Below are positions 21,523 through 34,436 of a stretch of 64,000 nt of DNA, piece by piece. Each line of letters begins with the position of its first letter. The stretch's first letter is position 1. The translations under genes and the position numbers were made by a program. The stretch is from Platerodrilus igneus (lineage: Eukaryota; Arthropoda; Insecta; Coleoptera; Lycidae): contig JARFIW010001082.1 of NCBI GenBank assembly GCA_036346225.1, positions 3,596,001 to 3,660,000 of the forward strand, in the 5' to 3' direction. The notes beneath the pieces were generated by a model. It was given only the letters and a program-made list of their open reading frames with translations, was not told the DNA's origin and did not search any database.

Positions 21523-24500
21523 GCTTTTGATAAAATTTATTTATATCTGGCTACTTTTTGTTATTTTCAGAACCTTTATTCACTATGCAGAATTAAGCCA
21601 AAATTGTATATTTATTTTGTCAAATAATTTTCACGTTTTCTTGTTTCTTTGCTTAACTGTACCAAATTTCCCCACACCTGTTTACCACCAAAATTTTTCA
21701 CCTGGATCATCAGAGAACAATACACATGGAAAACAAACTAATACCCTTTTTAATACACATATAATTTAAGTAGTTCGTTAAATAAGTCTCTATTGAACTG
21801 CCGTTTGTAAATTTTATCACGACTTTTATTCGGAATTTAAATATTTAGCTCTGGTTAGGAGCGAATCTCTCAATTTGGTAAAAAACAAGAGATGACCATT
21901 ATTAAACACTAAACAATTTAGCCTAAAATACATTAAAATTAATATAAAATATGAACATTAGTATTTGAAAATTATCGGGTATTTCAAACCTTAGAGCAGA
22001 GTTGCTTGTAGTAGTATAATTTAAAACTATTTTGACTAACAATTCCCCTTTCAGGCATTTATCTCCTCAGTTTCTTTCTATTGCCAATTTTCCATCTACA
22101 ATGACGAACTACAGACTGTTCCTGCATTGGTAACTAGAATTCTATAAGCATTTCTTTTTTAAATTGATATGTCAGTTCTATTTGGAAGAAGTCTAAAATT
22201 TCCATACGGGACTAATCTAAAGTACACTACCTATTAAAGTGATAGCACTTCTGGTTATACTCGAATTCATCAACGTCGTTGTTTTAAACAGAAAATTCTG
22301 CATTTTATTGTATTTTTAAATTTCCATTAAGTTCTAAATATACTAATAGTGAACAATAATGTCTATCTGTATCGTTGCAGAGATTTGTTTGATTTTCAAA
22401 TGTGAAGCCTGGATACAATTGAGTTTTTGCATGTCCGTCAATAGATTTGACATCAGTCTAAAATTTCAAAGATGTTTAATAGAAATGCACGGATGCTGGA
22501 AAATTCATTCTAAAGTTTGATAAATATAATATTGAAGACATGGATCATTAAATATATTTTTAGTCCATTTAATGATTCAATGTAATTCAATGTAATTATT
22601 ATTACTCACACATATTGGAATGTTTTTGAGTAGATACGTCGCTTTAAATATATTAATTATAAGAGCGATCCTAGAATAGGACGTGAATTCTTAGTTAACA
22701 AAAGGAGTATTAAATTAACGTAGCACAAAGTTTGTGTCATATCTGTTGTAGCAATGCTATACCTGCGATGGCTTAAAAAAACCTTACAAGTCAAGATTAC
22801 CTAGAAATTGTAAAATAATTTTGCAGTAAATTTGAATTATTTTTTATAAATAAACCCCATGGAACCCATTACTGGGTGTTAATTTGTTTATAAATAAACT
22901 ATAAAAAATAATGCTGATAGTGGGTTATTTATAACAAAGTGAGCTCAAATCACAATCAAAGTTTTCTGAGAATTTATGACGAAAATTAACAGATTTTATA
23001 GAAATTTTATTATATTGTATATAAATTACCACGATTTTACGGAAATCATGACTTCGAAAGCTTTGGCTAGCAATTGCTGACAGTATTAATGCAAAAAAAC
23101 AAAAATATTCTACATTTTACATTTATTTTAATAATTCTTATACAGTATGCTTCAAATGGAAGGGATAAATTCATTATTTCATGAACTGGTAACGTTAAAA
23201 ACCCTACAACTGGTCGATTTTTATTTGTAGTCGCGTTCCTCAGATTTTCTTCTTATTAATGTCATCTGCGCGAACGCGATGACGTCATCGATGATCTTTT
23301 AAATTTAAATTTGAATCATGCGAGACCTCCTTTGAAATGCATTTTCATTATCTATACAACAATGTCAAACTGTCAAACATTTTTTCATTACAATATTTTT
23401 ATTCATTTATTAAATACACACACCGAAAGTTTAAATCAAATGATCAAATTAACGATCTTTAGTCATAATGCAGCAAAAAACACTAGTAATGAATTCTTCT
23501 AGAACTTTGTATATACTTTCCTGAGCAGTTTATGTCATCTTGAGACTTATGCGTTCTTTGGGTGCGCCGATATTTTATAGTATATTTCGATAAATTTTAA
23601 TTTTAAAATATCCCAATAAAAGAAATCGTTGTCCAAGTAGTGTGTCACCAAAACAGCATAATGTGAGGGTGCACCACTTTGTTGTAGCCAAAAATAATTT
23701 ATATTTGAGAACAACCGATTCAGTTTGGGAGCGAGAAGTTTTACAGAAATTTTTAATATCGAGGACCCTGTAAGGTTTCGTAAGAAAAGTATGGTCCTAT
23801 AACCCTATTGTTTACTATTTCAACCATAACATTCACTTTCTCTGGGACTTGAATACGATACTCCTGCATCTAGTGTGGATTTTCCATAACAAAGTACTAA
23901 CAAGTTTGACGATTCTACCGATCGTTCGGTTCGAATGTTGCTTCATGAAAAAAAAGATATTTTTTAAACATCGAATCTCTACTATTTATTTTCATTATAT
24001 TTTAACAAAATTACACTCGCCTATCAAAATCGTCTTCTAGAAGTTGTTAAACTAAACCAACTTTGAAGGAATCCTACTGTTCCTCTTTTTAGTGTTCCAA
24101 GAACTGTTAAACATTCCATTATCTATGAACTGGTTTAAAAATAGTCTACAAACGCTACTATGACATCCAGTTTCTAGTTTCTTGGTGTTCGTTTTCTACT
24201 ACCTTTAGGGAGGTTTTTTACATGACTCATTTCTCAGAATATCTTCTCAATTTTACTTACCGTGGATTCCGACATTGAATTCAAGTTGGTATATTCATTA
24301 TTAAGTAAAGTAAAAACCGCTTTCTGCGTTCTTAATTTGTCTCCACAACCAGTGATTATTAAAATTTCAATACTTTTCACTTCATTAAGCTTTATGTTGA
24401 TAAATATTACCAGTAATCACTTGATCGACAAGTCTATTATGTTGAATTTGAGTGTAGCAACCTTGACAAAAATATATTCAAAACAAAATATAAAATGCAA

Positions 24501-25104
24501 GTAGGAAATTAACATTTTATTTCCAGTGACGACATTTGCTAAATTTACTTTTCGGTATAGAATATACAGAGAGTAGAAAACTTTTAAAGTAATATTTGTA
24601 GTAACGAGTTGTAATTCTATAAATGATTTTTGACATTACACAGAACTACATTACTTACACTCATTGATATGGTTGGATAGATGCATAATTAAAAATCCTT
24701 TCAAATGAGGTATCGCATGACCTATATTTCAAGATGATGCCATCGCTCTGGCGCACATAACGTTATGAATTAAAAGAAAATTTGAAGGAACGCGATTTTA
24801 CAAATAAAAATCGTAGAATTTCAGAATTTTTCTATAAAATCACCGATTTACAAAATAAAGAATTTATTCCTTTTATTTATACCAAGAAACCTAGTATAGT
24901 TTACTTACGGATTAACTTTATAGGTGACATACTTGAAGTGATACACTCTATAGATACAAACAACTAATAAAAGCCTTATGTCTGTGAATTATATTTCCAC
25001 ATTTAGATTATTTTTCAAAAGAATACTGTTTAATGTAATAAATTAGAGCAATTCTTGGTTAAAAGACTGACATTTATTTCTTAAACTTCCATCGTCAAAA
25101 TTCA
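21523..25104. other. AT-rich region, no recognised gene
   Basis: No family signature in either strand. At 23272-23279 there is a perfect cAMP-response-type palindrome TGACGTCA in GCGATGACGTCATCGATG, preceded by GCGCGAACG, similar to the context at 47.56 kb. Frames up to 83 codons look like chance in AT-rich DNA. Confidence 0.4.
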
Positions 25105-25490
25105 AAAGTAACCTCCCTCTCTCTTTCACCCCCTCTCTCTCTCTCCCCTTCACCCTCTCTCAATGTCCTCTCCCTCCCCATCTCCCTATCCCTCTTCTCA
25201 CTGCCCCTCCCTCTTCCTTCCCGTTCTCTTTCCCTTTCCCCTCCTCTCTACCCCTCTCGCCATCCCCCTCTCCACCTCACTTTCCCTCCCCCTTTCCCGC
25301 TCCTTTATCTTGCGTCTCTTCCTCTACCTCTACCCCTGCACCTCCCTCTTTCAATCACTCACCCTCTCCCACTCCTGCCACTGCCTCTCTATCTTCCTCT
25401 CCTTCTTCCTTTTCCTTTTCCTCTTCCTCATCCTCTATCTGTCTCCCTCTCGCTTTCCCTCCTCTCTCCCCGCGCTCCACTCCTCCATAT
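25105..25490 (+). repeat. Polypyrimidine (C/T) tract, about 390 bp
   Basis: An almost pure C/T run on the plus strand, with CTCTCT and CCCTC words and few purines. It creates a 112-codon open frame (25163-25501) of Ser, Leu, Pro and Phe that is a composition artefact. Polypurine-polypyrimidine tracts of this length can form triplex (H-) DNA. Confidence 0.9.
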
Positions 25491-28400
25491 ATATCGACTA
25501 GTACTTTGAAATCGTGTCAATTTGTCCGTTTTGAGGTTCTGCTGTTTTTATAGTGTTTACCACTAAAACGTAAATATCTAAATCACCTTATGCAGAAACT
25601 GAAGGCATGTAAAAATTTGATTGTTTATATGTTCGACAATAGGATTTGATATTAAAACGAAACAAATTACACATAAAATATGAACGTGCAAATATATCTT
25701 TTATTTTCTTCCAGAGCGCTTTCGACTAAATTATTAGTCCTCATCAATGCATAGGTAAAAAATAAATTCTATAACTAATTCAGATGTTCGAATAGATGGA
25801 GTGCAATAAAGGCTGCGATAACTGAATACTGTGAACTAGCGAAGAAAACCTGCAAGGTTAACGACGAGATCTTATAGTCAACCTTGCCGATTTATATATT
25901 TTAATCAAATTTGATTCTTAAAACGGCTCCGATTTTAAAAATAAGTGTACAAAGAGCTGGAAAATTCATTTTAAATTTGGCAAACGGAATTTTAAAGCTA
26001 TGGATTTTTTATAATGGAGCCGTAATATGCCAACGCGTTTTTGAGTAAATGCATCATTTTATTTACATCAATAATAAAAGTGACGGGGAAGCAGACTGCA
26101 GCGGCTAAACTAACAAAAGAATTATTAAAATATATTTTAAGTAAACCTTATTTCACGTTTACTACTTTAATGCTCTACCTGTGATGACGAAATAAGACTT
26201 TATAAATCAAAAAACCTTCAAATAATATTTTTGTGTTGAACGTATTATAAGTTTATAAAAAACTTGGGATATTTTCTTATTAAACGTTTTTAGAAAAGAC
26301 GACATTAGGTGTCAAACTGTTTAAACGAACTATAAAAGTATAACAAATTTTATTACTCCTACATATTTTTACATTAATGTATGCAGTAATTTTTAATATA
26401 AATCATTTATAGGATCTTCTTAAATATTTTTGTCGATAAAATGGCATAAGGCAACTATATTTAATAGATATTTTTTATAAACACTTTCCTAATTGAAATA
26501 ATTGACATATGTTTGTAATCTGTGTTTTGAAACGTAAATATTGAATTGAACCTGTATGTAGGCAATACTATGTACCCATGTTTTGTTCAGATGTTCTCAT
26601 TTATCTTCTAAATACTTCTTTGTTCCCACTTTAAGGAGCGTTCGCGAAGGAATATTGCAACAATTCAAAATTGACTTGTAATGTTACAGTGATATGACGT
26701 TTTCAGTTTTTATCCTAACCTTGGAACAAACCTTAGTACATTTCTGGTGCCTGAACTGTAATTTATGTAGTCAGACAGTCTAATACACCCGACTAATGCA
26801 ATTTAATTTCCACTCTTTGTGAATTAGTCAGTTGAACGTGATGGCTGTTAAAGTATATTAGTGTCCTTAATTTTTGCGGTGTTATGTAGTGACTTTATGT
26901 TTTCTTGTACAGTCTAATAAAGCAGTTTTAGAAGATACGTTCTGATGGCTCAAAGTAAGTACAATATGGTAAATTAACTTAGTGTATTGATCATCTTCTT
27001 GACATTGTTGCGTTTCAGGCGTTTCGCGTTTTCCTTTCATGTGTTCATTAATTTAATTGGATGTACTGGCGCTATCCGTTTTGTTTTCTTAGACTCACGA
27101 CTGTCTCATGCCCTCGCGGAGATTACTCATTCAGCTGGCTGTCATATCTCGGAAGTGTTCTTCTTTTAGAGCCCTTTGTTATCATTCTTTTACCTTGGAA
27201 ATCTTCACAAAATTTCTAGCCGTTTTCCCTTAATTATTTTTGTTTATTTGGACAAGTTTTTATATTTAATCACAAGTAATTTCCTTTTAATCTTCTCATC
27301 CCTTTGTTAAACATTGCTTACTTTTTCGTTCAAGCCAAGAGTTTTGTACTCAGTAAAAACTTTACATTAAAAAAAATAGTGGTGTTAATTATAGGCAGAA
27401 GTTGCTATTTTGAATTTCAGTTGATTTTTTAAGAATGCCAAGGGACTTCAACTCCTTTCATTTTTTGGACGAATTTAGGCATATAAAGTATAAAAAAACG
27501 CAACCTCGAATTTCTTATTAATATTTATATTCTGTGTGTAAATACTAATCCCTAGAGAAGTCCTAGTTCAGAAACGATCTACAATTATGTTTATAATTTG
27601 TGTAAAGATTACGAGTAATATATTAAATTTGCGTTTATGTAGTTGACCGATACTAATCTGCTTCCAAAATATATAAAACGGTAGATGCCATAAATAATAT
27701 AATTTGAAAACTTCAAATTAATTAAATTTTGCTGCAATCTATGTTAATACATATAATATAAATAACACACGTCATTATGCGATTTCTATGTTCTGTGTGA
27801 TATTTTTTAATATTTCGGAGAATAAGAATACCAGACAAGTTAAAAAAGAAGCTTCAATTTATGCAATATAGGCATTACACGTTGAATATTACTTTTCGTA
27901 TAAACTTTAGTTAGTTTATTTTAAAAACTTTCAAAGAAAGCTACCTGTCTTGCATTTAAGGAGCTAACGAGAGTTTTAGAGAAAATTGTTGCCGCAGAAG
28001 ATCTGGTATTTACACGTCATACAATTTAAGTGGGAAATGGATCATACTCTTGGGTGTACTTGGTCACTCAGATTCGAATATTTCTATCCAATACAATCCC
28101 AAATGTATATCTATTACTATTTTTATGCGTTAGCGATCAACTCGCAAGGGAATGTCTTGCAAATCCGCTATATTTTTCCAATTTTACGTGCAACTAACTT
28201 TTACGCCAATACACTTTCGCATAGAAACGGGAATGAATATAAAGCCATCTACAACCTTAAATTACAATACTATCGTTTGGGAGCGTATATTGCATTAAAA
28301 TAAGAAATACAATGATTGAGAATCAATATAAACGATATATTAATATAAGCTTTCCTCAACTAGGCTTGCTCTATTAAATTATTCTGTAGCTCAACTAAAG

Positions 28401-30118
28401 CTTTCTGAATAAATCGCTTTTTATTGAACTCTTAGATACATCGGAAAAACATATTTTGTGAACAAGTTATAACAAGGGTAAATCGTTTAATGATTATTGC
28501 ATGATTTGGTTAGAACTACCTACAAAATTATATCTTTGGTTAGTCCACTTACTTTATTTCATAAACCAATTTTACTGTACCTTTATAATGTAGAAAGGGA
28601 GGAAAAGAGAAATCTGAATAAATTAGTGATAAAAGTGGGATATAAAATTTTGAATATGAATGGGAAACTTTGCATTCGTAATCAGTCGTTTTCTGAAACA
28701 AAGCCGAACTGACGAAAACATATGTAGATTAGCAAAATGAGACAGAATTAATGGAAACGTCTTATTTTTACATCTCGCAACATTTTGTTTTAAAAGCAAG
28801 TTATTTGAATTTTACTTTGTACGTTATTTGAACGCCATGTTAAACATATTTCTCAGTAGGAATTAATATTACCTTTAAAGCGCTCAGAAAAAATATCTTT
28901 TTAATATTTGTGTAACCAATGGCAAAGCTTGTGAGTTAAATATTTGAAGAAATATAGAATGCGCGTCCATATGTGATAAGCTTATAATATTCATCCCCGA
29001 AATATAAATATACTTGAAAATCGTTCTATTGCATTCCACCAATTAATACAGTTAGTTCTTGATTTTAGAAGTACAACAAATCAGTAGCTTTCAGATAACT
29101 TAATGTATAGTAGATGGATTTATAGAATGGAAACAATGCATTTTCGCAAAAATTTAATATCTTGATTGATGGGCAACGTTTTGTTTTACTAATTCTTTGT
29201 GTTTAACTAAACTTTAAGCACAAAGCGCTTCATGTATACTTTTCGTATTTGACAAATTAGGCTTTTACTTTCTTCTAATATACATTAAGAAAGCCAGAAG
29301 CTTATCAATGATTCAGATACGTACTTTATTGAAATTTAAGAACGTAACAGCGGATCATCTAAAAGCATACACAGCATCCTAATTATCGTGAAATATCTGT
29401 TTCAGAAATAGGAGTCATTCTGTTAATAGTTGGTTTTGGTTACTTTCAATTTTCGTACTACTAAATTTTCCTGTAGAATTGTAAATAAGTGCTTGAATTA
29501 CTATTTTTTGCTATTCTGAAGCCGTAGTACTTCTAAACAAGGCAACATACTCTATTACGTGTTATTTCACAATTTGAAGTCTTACGACTTTCATTCAATA
29601 GAAGAAAACTTCTATTATTGTTTCTTTTCCCGCGCAATTCAATCATTACTTGAGGACTGGTGGTATGAAATGTATCCTCATTATGATTAATTGCTTTTGA
29701 GCTGCACATGTGAATTATAAACATCTGAAGTTCTACTATGTATAACGTATGACATTTCCGTATCTACAAAACTTGTTTGATTATTTCTCTCTTTAGGGTC
29801 TCGTCCTTTTGTATTCACAGGTTCCAAAATAACGTTTATCGTACTCCACATTCGCGAGTTTGAAGATATGATTTTTAAATATAGTTTTTCTGCAAAATTT
29901 GTTTTTGACCGCCTGCTGATTACAACTTTGTCCAAAAGAGACACTGTTGGAAAAATTGGCATTTGATTACACATGGGCTTGATCGTGATGGCAGTTTTTT
30001 AGTAGATACATTTCTTTAGCAAATCGTCCACGAATTAATACCCGACACTGTTTACAATCTTCAACTATACATAAAAGACCACACTTTATAAATCCTCTTT
30101 TATTTGTAAATTTACCAA
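25491..30118. other. AT-rich region, no confident gene
   Basis: No protein family recognised over 4.6 kb. Frames of up to 105 codons (27986-28303) have no motif. The one exon-like item is listed separately at 26913-26954. Confidence 0.4.
26913..26954 (+). other. Exon-like segment with acceptor, ATG and donor
   Basis: TTATGTTTTCTTGTACAG (ending 26912) is a good 3' splice-site consensus, and AAA|GTAAGTAC (26954/26955) a strong 5' splice site. The 42 bases between contain an ATG at 26945 followed by GCT CAA A. This could be the first coding exon of a host gene, but I could not identify its continuation; the next acceptor-like site (about 27019) leads to an early stop. Motif evidence only. Confidence 0.15.
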
Positions 30119-30396
30119 CATCATTACTAAGTCTTCACTTCTAGAGCTGGTTAAACGCGAACCTCCGTTGTTTCATATTCTGAGCTAACCTACATACTTT
30201 TCTGAAATTCCAACAATCTACATCTTTTACTATCTGTGTGCAATAATTTAATTTAGGTTTACCTCTACCTCTCTTTTTCGTTTCTCTACTTCTAATATAC
30301 ACCGCACTATATCAAGCAGGCCTTAGAGCGTGTCCTATCATTGAATCTCTCCTACTTATTTTTGCTTTTCACAGATATCTTTCATCCTCTACTATA
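30119..30396 (-). mobile_element. RTE-like LINE 3' fragment, first of two in tandem
   Basis: Minus-strand 3' end starting at the CATCATTACTAAGTCTTCA tail. The C-terminal region is aligned by eye with 30432-30700 but with more frame breaks. It ends near 30396, 36 bases before the tail of the next fragment in the same orientation. Confidence 0.65.
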
Positions 30397-30431
30397 CGAT
30401 AATCATCAGATTTTAAATGTAATTACTTTTT

Positions 30432-30905
30432 CATTATTAGACTATCCATCCAGGAACTGGTTGAACGCTTACCTCCATTGATTTCTATTCTGAGCTAACC
30501 TACACATTTCCCTGAAACTCCCACAGTCAATATCTTTCACTTTCACTGTGCAGTGGTCTAATCTAGGCCTACATCTACCTCCATTTTGTCCTTTCTCTAC
30601 CTCTAATATATTCTCCATTAATCTCCTGATGCCTAGTATGTGTCCTATAGTCCTATCTCTCCTATTTTTTTTACTGTTTTCCACATATTTCTTTCTTCCC
30701 CTTCCATTTCTAGAACTTCTTTGTGCATAGCTTTGTCTGTCCATGATATCTTCATCATACATCTGTAGCACCACATTTCCTGTATGCTTTTTCTACTGTC
30801 CACGTTTCACAGCCGTACGGTGCTGTGCTCCACACATATGCTTTCAACAATTTGGTCCTTGTTTCTATGTTTGTGGTCTTCGAACAAAGCAGCTGTTATT
30901 TTGAA
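30432..30905 (-). mobile_element. RTE-like LINE 3' fragment, second of two in tandem
   Basis: Same family and orientation as the previous fragment and better preserved. It continues upstream to about 30905, where TGCTTTCAACAATT and GTTTCTATGTTTGTGGTCTT match the copy at 7.4 kb. Head-to-tail placement of two 3' ends could come from two insertions into the same spot or from unequal exchange. Confidence 0.75.
30469..30774 (-). pseudogene. RTE ORF C-terminal domain
   Basis: A 101-codon frame gives the C-terminal domain of the RTE polyprotein: RSSRNGRGRKKYVENSKKNR, TIGHILGIRRLMENILEVEK, GGRCRPRLDHCT, then CGSFREMCRLAQNRNQWR. The GHIL..., GRPR-like and CRLAQNR blocks are the standard order in CFDP2-like RTE elements. 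There is no RT catalytic part in this fragment, so it is non-functional. Confidence 0.85.
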
Positions 30906-32399
30906 CGCATCTTTCAAGTTGAAACATATTTAATTTGCTCAGTATTTATTCGCATTGAATTACAAGTATAATGCGCCAAGCGTGCCTTATTCTTTATTAA
31001 TGTTCCATATAGTGCATAATGGAACGCTTCGTTTTAATAATCGTCTTGTAGTAAAATATCTGTGTGACATAAAGTTATTTTGTCGAGCATCTCCAGCGAT
31101 CTTGTTGCCTTCGTATTTCCCCACCTCTAACGGCGAGTCTTTGAATCGTCGCTATCGTTCGTTAGTCGAAGCCAAGCTATCAATTCATTAAGATGTTTTC
31201 CAGACTAGAGGTTTGCGACCTCCGATTAAATTATTTGTGTGAGTGGTTCAAGTCATGGTAGACTTGAATAGATTTCAATAACTTCTACTAACGGTTTGTA
31301 ATATATACATTTTCCGAACTTAATTTAACTTTATTTCATTTATTTAGCGCGCTTACGAAAAACTATAGAGAAGTACAAATGAGAATGTTGTTTTTGTAAG
31401 TTGTATGGTTCTGTACAAGGATTGGAGATTGCTGTTACCCCAAGAAATGGTTTATGGTTTTGTTTGCAGCTGATGAAATTTCTGATGGGATTTGTCTGGG
31501 AAAATCAGATGCAGTTTGGTTCGTTATTAAATTTAATAAATTTTGCATGTGTTTAGAATATCGTTAGTCTTTGATAAACTGACGGTCATGTAAAAAACAC
31601 GCAATTTGCTATTATGTTTATGACCATATGACCTGTTTCACTTTCGATTATTGTTAAACTAGTTTTACAAACTGTAGAAAGAAATTTTTGTTAGGTTAGG
31701 TTCATATATTTGTAGGCTTTGTTCACATTCGAACTTTAGATAAATTTTGAAGTATAGTTTCGACGTTATACTTTTTTTGTGATGTAGTAACATTTTAAAG
31801 ATATTTGTCGTGAAAGCAGACGCTTCGTGTAGCTTTCCTAAAATTCAAATTAAACATTCTTCAATCTTGAAGTTAGCTTTTATTCACATATAAATTATAA
31901 AAACTAAGTATAAAAATTTAAATTCGTTTAGTGACAATTGCAAAGTGTTTGCATTTGTGTTCATACAACATTTTTGAGGTTATGAAAATTTATATACTTA
32001 ATACAAAAAGTACTTGATAAGTAATAGCAGTGAACTTTTGTTTACTTTTAATTTGTTATGTACATGGAAGGTTATTTCACTTCATTGCAAAATTTAAATA
32101 CACGCTGCGTAATAATTATGAAACTGTAATCTACCTGATAAGATCGGCCCAGGATAGAAATGATAATTCAATGCATTGTAGTTACAAATTTTTTTGATTA
32201 AATATTTAAAACAAGCTGATGTTTAGAGAGCAGTCTTTTGCTTTAAAAAGACAAAATTTTGATTTTGTTATAAACATTATTGTTGAGAATTTTTACATGT
32301 TAACAAGTTATGAATTTTTAAAAGAAAGTTTTTTACTTCAGTAAACAATTAGTTAAACTTTGAGACTTTTATTTTGGTCAAATGCGATCAAATCTGATA
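30906..32399. other. AT-rich region, no recognised feature
   Basis: No gene or repeat recognised. A 78-codon frame (30955-31191) has no motif. Sequence decaying from the gypsy-like gag to its right may extend here but cannot be read. Confidence 0.35.
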
Positions 32400-33562
32400 A
32401 CATAAAGGTAGAATTTTGATTTAATGCATGAATTTGTAATAAACCACTTCTGCATTTTCCGGTTTAATTCCATTCCTCAATTTTCATACTATTGTTTTGA
32501 AATCATTTTCATTTAAAATTAAATTCTTGGCCTTTCCATTACGTTTGGATCTAAGATACGTTGCGTCGTTTTTTTCAATGCCTTCTATTAAAGCTTGTAA
32601 CGTTTTTATCGAATCTAAAAATGCAGGAATGTTAGCTGCTGATCCATCGAAATTTGAGAGCATTATTCCACTTGCAAAATGAAAAAATTCCACTGCTCTC
32701 ATAAGCATGGATGTTTTGGTTTTGCTACTTTGGGCTTCTAAAGAATGACGTTAGCCTAGACTTTCCTTCCGTATTTTAATTGTAGTTGGGTCTCCGCAAT
32801 TTTTCGATCTACTTTCGACTTTAAAATATTTTCTAAACTCCTTTGGTTTAGTACTAACTAATTTTTTTTAGTTTTTTGGTTGCAAAATCCCTTAATTCCC
32901 TAAACTTACGCGCTAAATTATTTACTTGTAACGATTTACTAGAAAAACAACTTAGTTACCCTTATAATCCACCTCTGAAAATTCATAACAATTTTCTAGT
33001 TCTATCAACAAATCCTAAAATTTTGCCGCTATTGGTGACATATACTCATTATTTAAATCCTTTTCAGACAAAAGATTTTCCGTTGATAACCGAGAAAAGA
33101 AAATCTGTTCAATGCGCGAAAGTTTTGTTGCAATTTCTATACATAAACTGCCTACTGCTTTCTTTTTAAAACCTTCATGTAACTGCTCATTACCAATTTT
33201 TACTGTTAAAGAATCAAAATAATTTTTATTTGCTTGCCACTCGGAATATTTGCTTCTCTTCAATACCTGGTTTAATTTAGCTTGCACGTTTTTCTTTCTT
33301 AAATTAATTAAATTTGAATTCAATGGATTATTAGAAGCTGCTAAAGTCTCATACTACTTATCCAACATTCTATAATACAACTAACTTATTATACTGTTAG
33401 AATTAAACGGCCTTTGTATAATTTACAATAAAGATTGTTTAACAACTTTATGCGCTTTTACACAGATACGACACGTTGTTTTGCTTCATTTCTTCGTACA
33501 TTTCTAATTTCAATCTGTTGCTGCAGAATTTGTATTTCTTCAGATCTATTTTTATTACTCAT
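32400..33562 (-). pseudogene. gag: Ty3/gypsy-like gag remnant
   Basis: Gag packages retrotransposon RNA into particles. From an ATG at 33562 the minus strand reads MSNKNRSEEIQILQQQIEIR, stops, then continues in other frames. 33015-33323 gives KYSEWQANKNYFDSLTVKIG and further polar helical sequence. 32484-32708 gives MLSNFDGSAANIPAFLDSIK then LRSKRNGKAKNLI, and a continuation RNGIKPENAEVV after a stop. The FDG...FLDSI...L..K..GKA order resembles gypsy-type gag capsid domains in insects. No zinc knuckle, protease or polymerase was found to the left. The assignment is by motif order only and is moderate. Confidence 0.45.
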
Positions 33563-33704
33563 TTTTTAGTATTTATTCACTAAAATGTACACCAAACTTA
33601 TTATAATTAAAACGATTATTATACTTAATTAGTTAATCAAATCTTGTGTAGCACTATTAGTACCTACTCCCGCAGATTGCACAATAATATCCTCTTGTTT
33701 TAAC

Positions 33705-34428
33705 TAGGGCTGGGTCGGCGTATCGATATATCGATACGTATCGATACGACCACCGTATCGACCCCCGATACAGCAAAAAATAAATATCGATATATCGATA
33801 CTCGATATGTATCGATACGTATCGATACGTATCGATATTCGATATAGAATATGTATCGATATTCGATACGCAAAATCCCGTATCGCCCACCCCTATATAC
33901 ATACTTATGTCACAAATATTAAACTTGAAACTTTAATTATTTTGATAACAAACAATCTTAAGTGAAAGATCGAATTGTCAGTAAATACATTATTTTAAAA
34001 CAATCTTGTGATTTTATTCCCAAAGAAAGAGTAAAAAAATTTATAGATGCGTATCGATTCGTACTGATAGGTATCGCTACGTCTCGATATGTATACTTAA
34101 TCTACACATCTAAACGTTCCGATACGAATCACTATATATATATATATATATATCAATAATTACCGCTACGTATCTATACGTATCGATATGCATCGATACG
34201 AGTCGATACGCACCGATACGCACGTATCGATACGTATCGATACGCATCGATACGAATCGATATGTATCGATACGCACCGATACGCATCGATACATGTCGA
34301 TACGCATCGATACGTATCGATACGTATTGATACGTATCGATATATATCGACATTCGATATATCGATACATATCGATATAGAATATGTATCGATATTCGAT
34401 ATGCAAAATCCCGTATCGCCCACCCCTA
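33705..34428. mobile_element. hAT-like MITE made of ATCGATACGT-type repeats
   Basis: Bounded by perfect 8-bp direct repeats GTTTTAAC at 33697-33704 and 34429-34436, the duplication size typical of hAT transposons. The ends are inverted: TAGGGCTGGG at the left and CCCACCCCTA at the right. Inside are two dense blocks (33719-33880 and 34060-34400) of the palindrome-rich unit TATCGATACG, separated by about 250 bases of unlike sequence. The right-end phrase CAAAATCCCGTATCGCCCAC appears twice, at about 33872 and 34405, so an internal MITE copy or partial duplication is nested. No transposase. Confidence 0.8.
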
Positions 34429-34436
34429 GTTTTAAC

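Noticed and set aside
25163..25501. 112-codon Ser/Leu/Pro/Phe protein
   Set aside because: It is a product of the polypyrimidine tract; composition explains the absence of stops.
27986..28303. 105-codon frame
   Set aside because: Aromatic- and Ile/Asn-rich peptide typical of AT-rich chance frames; no motif or splice context.
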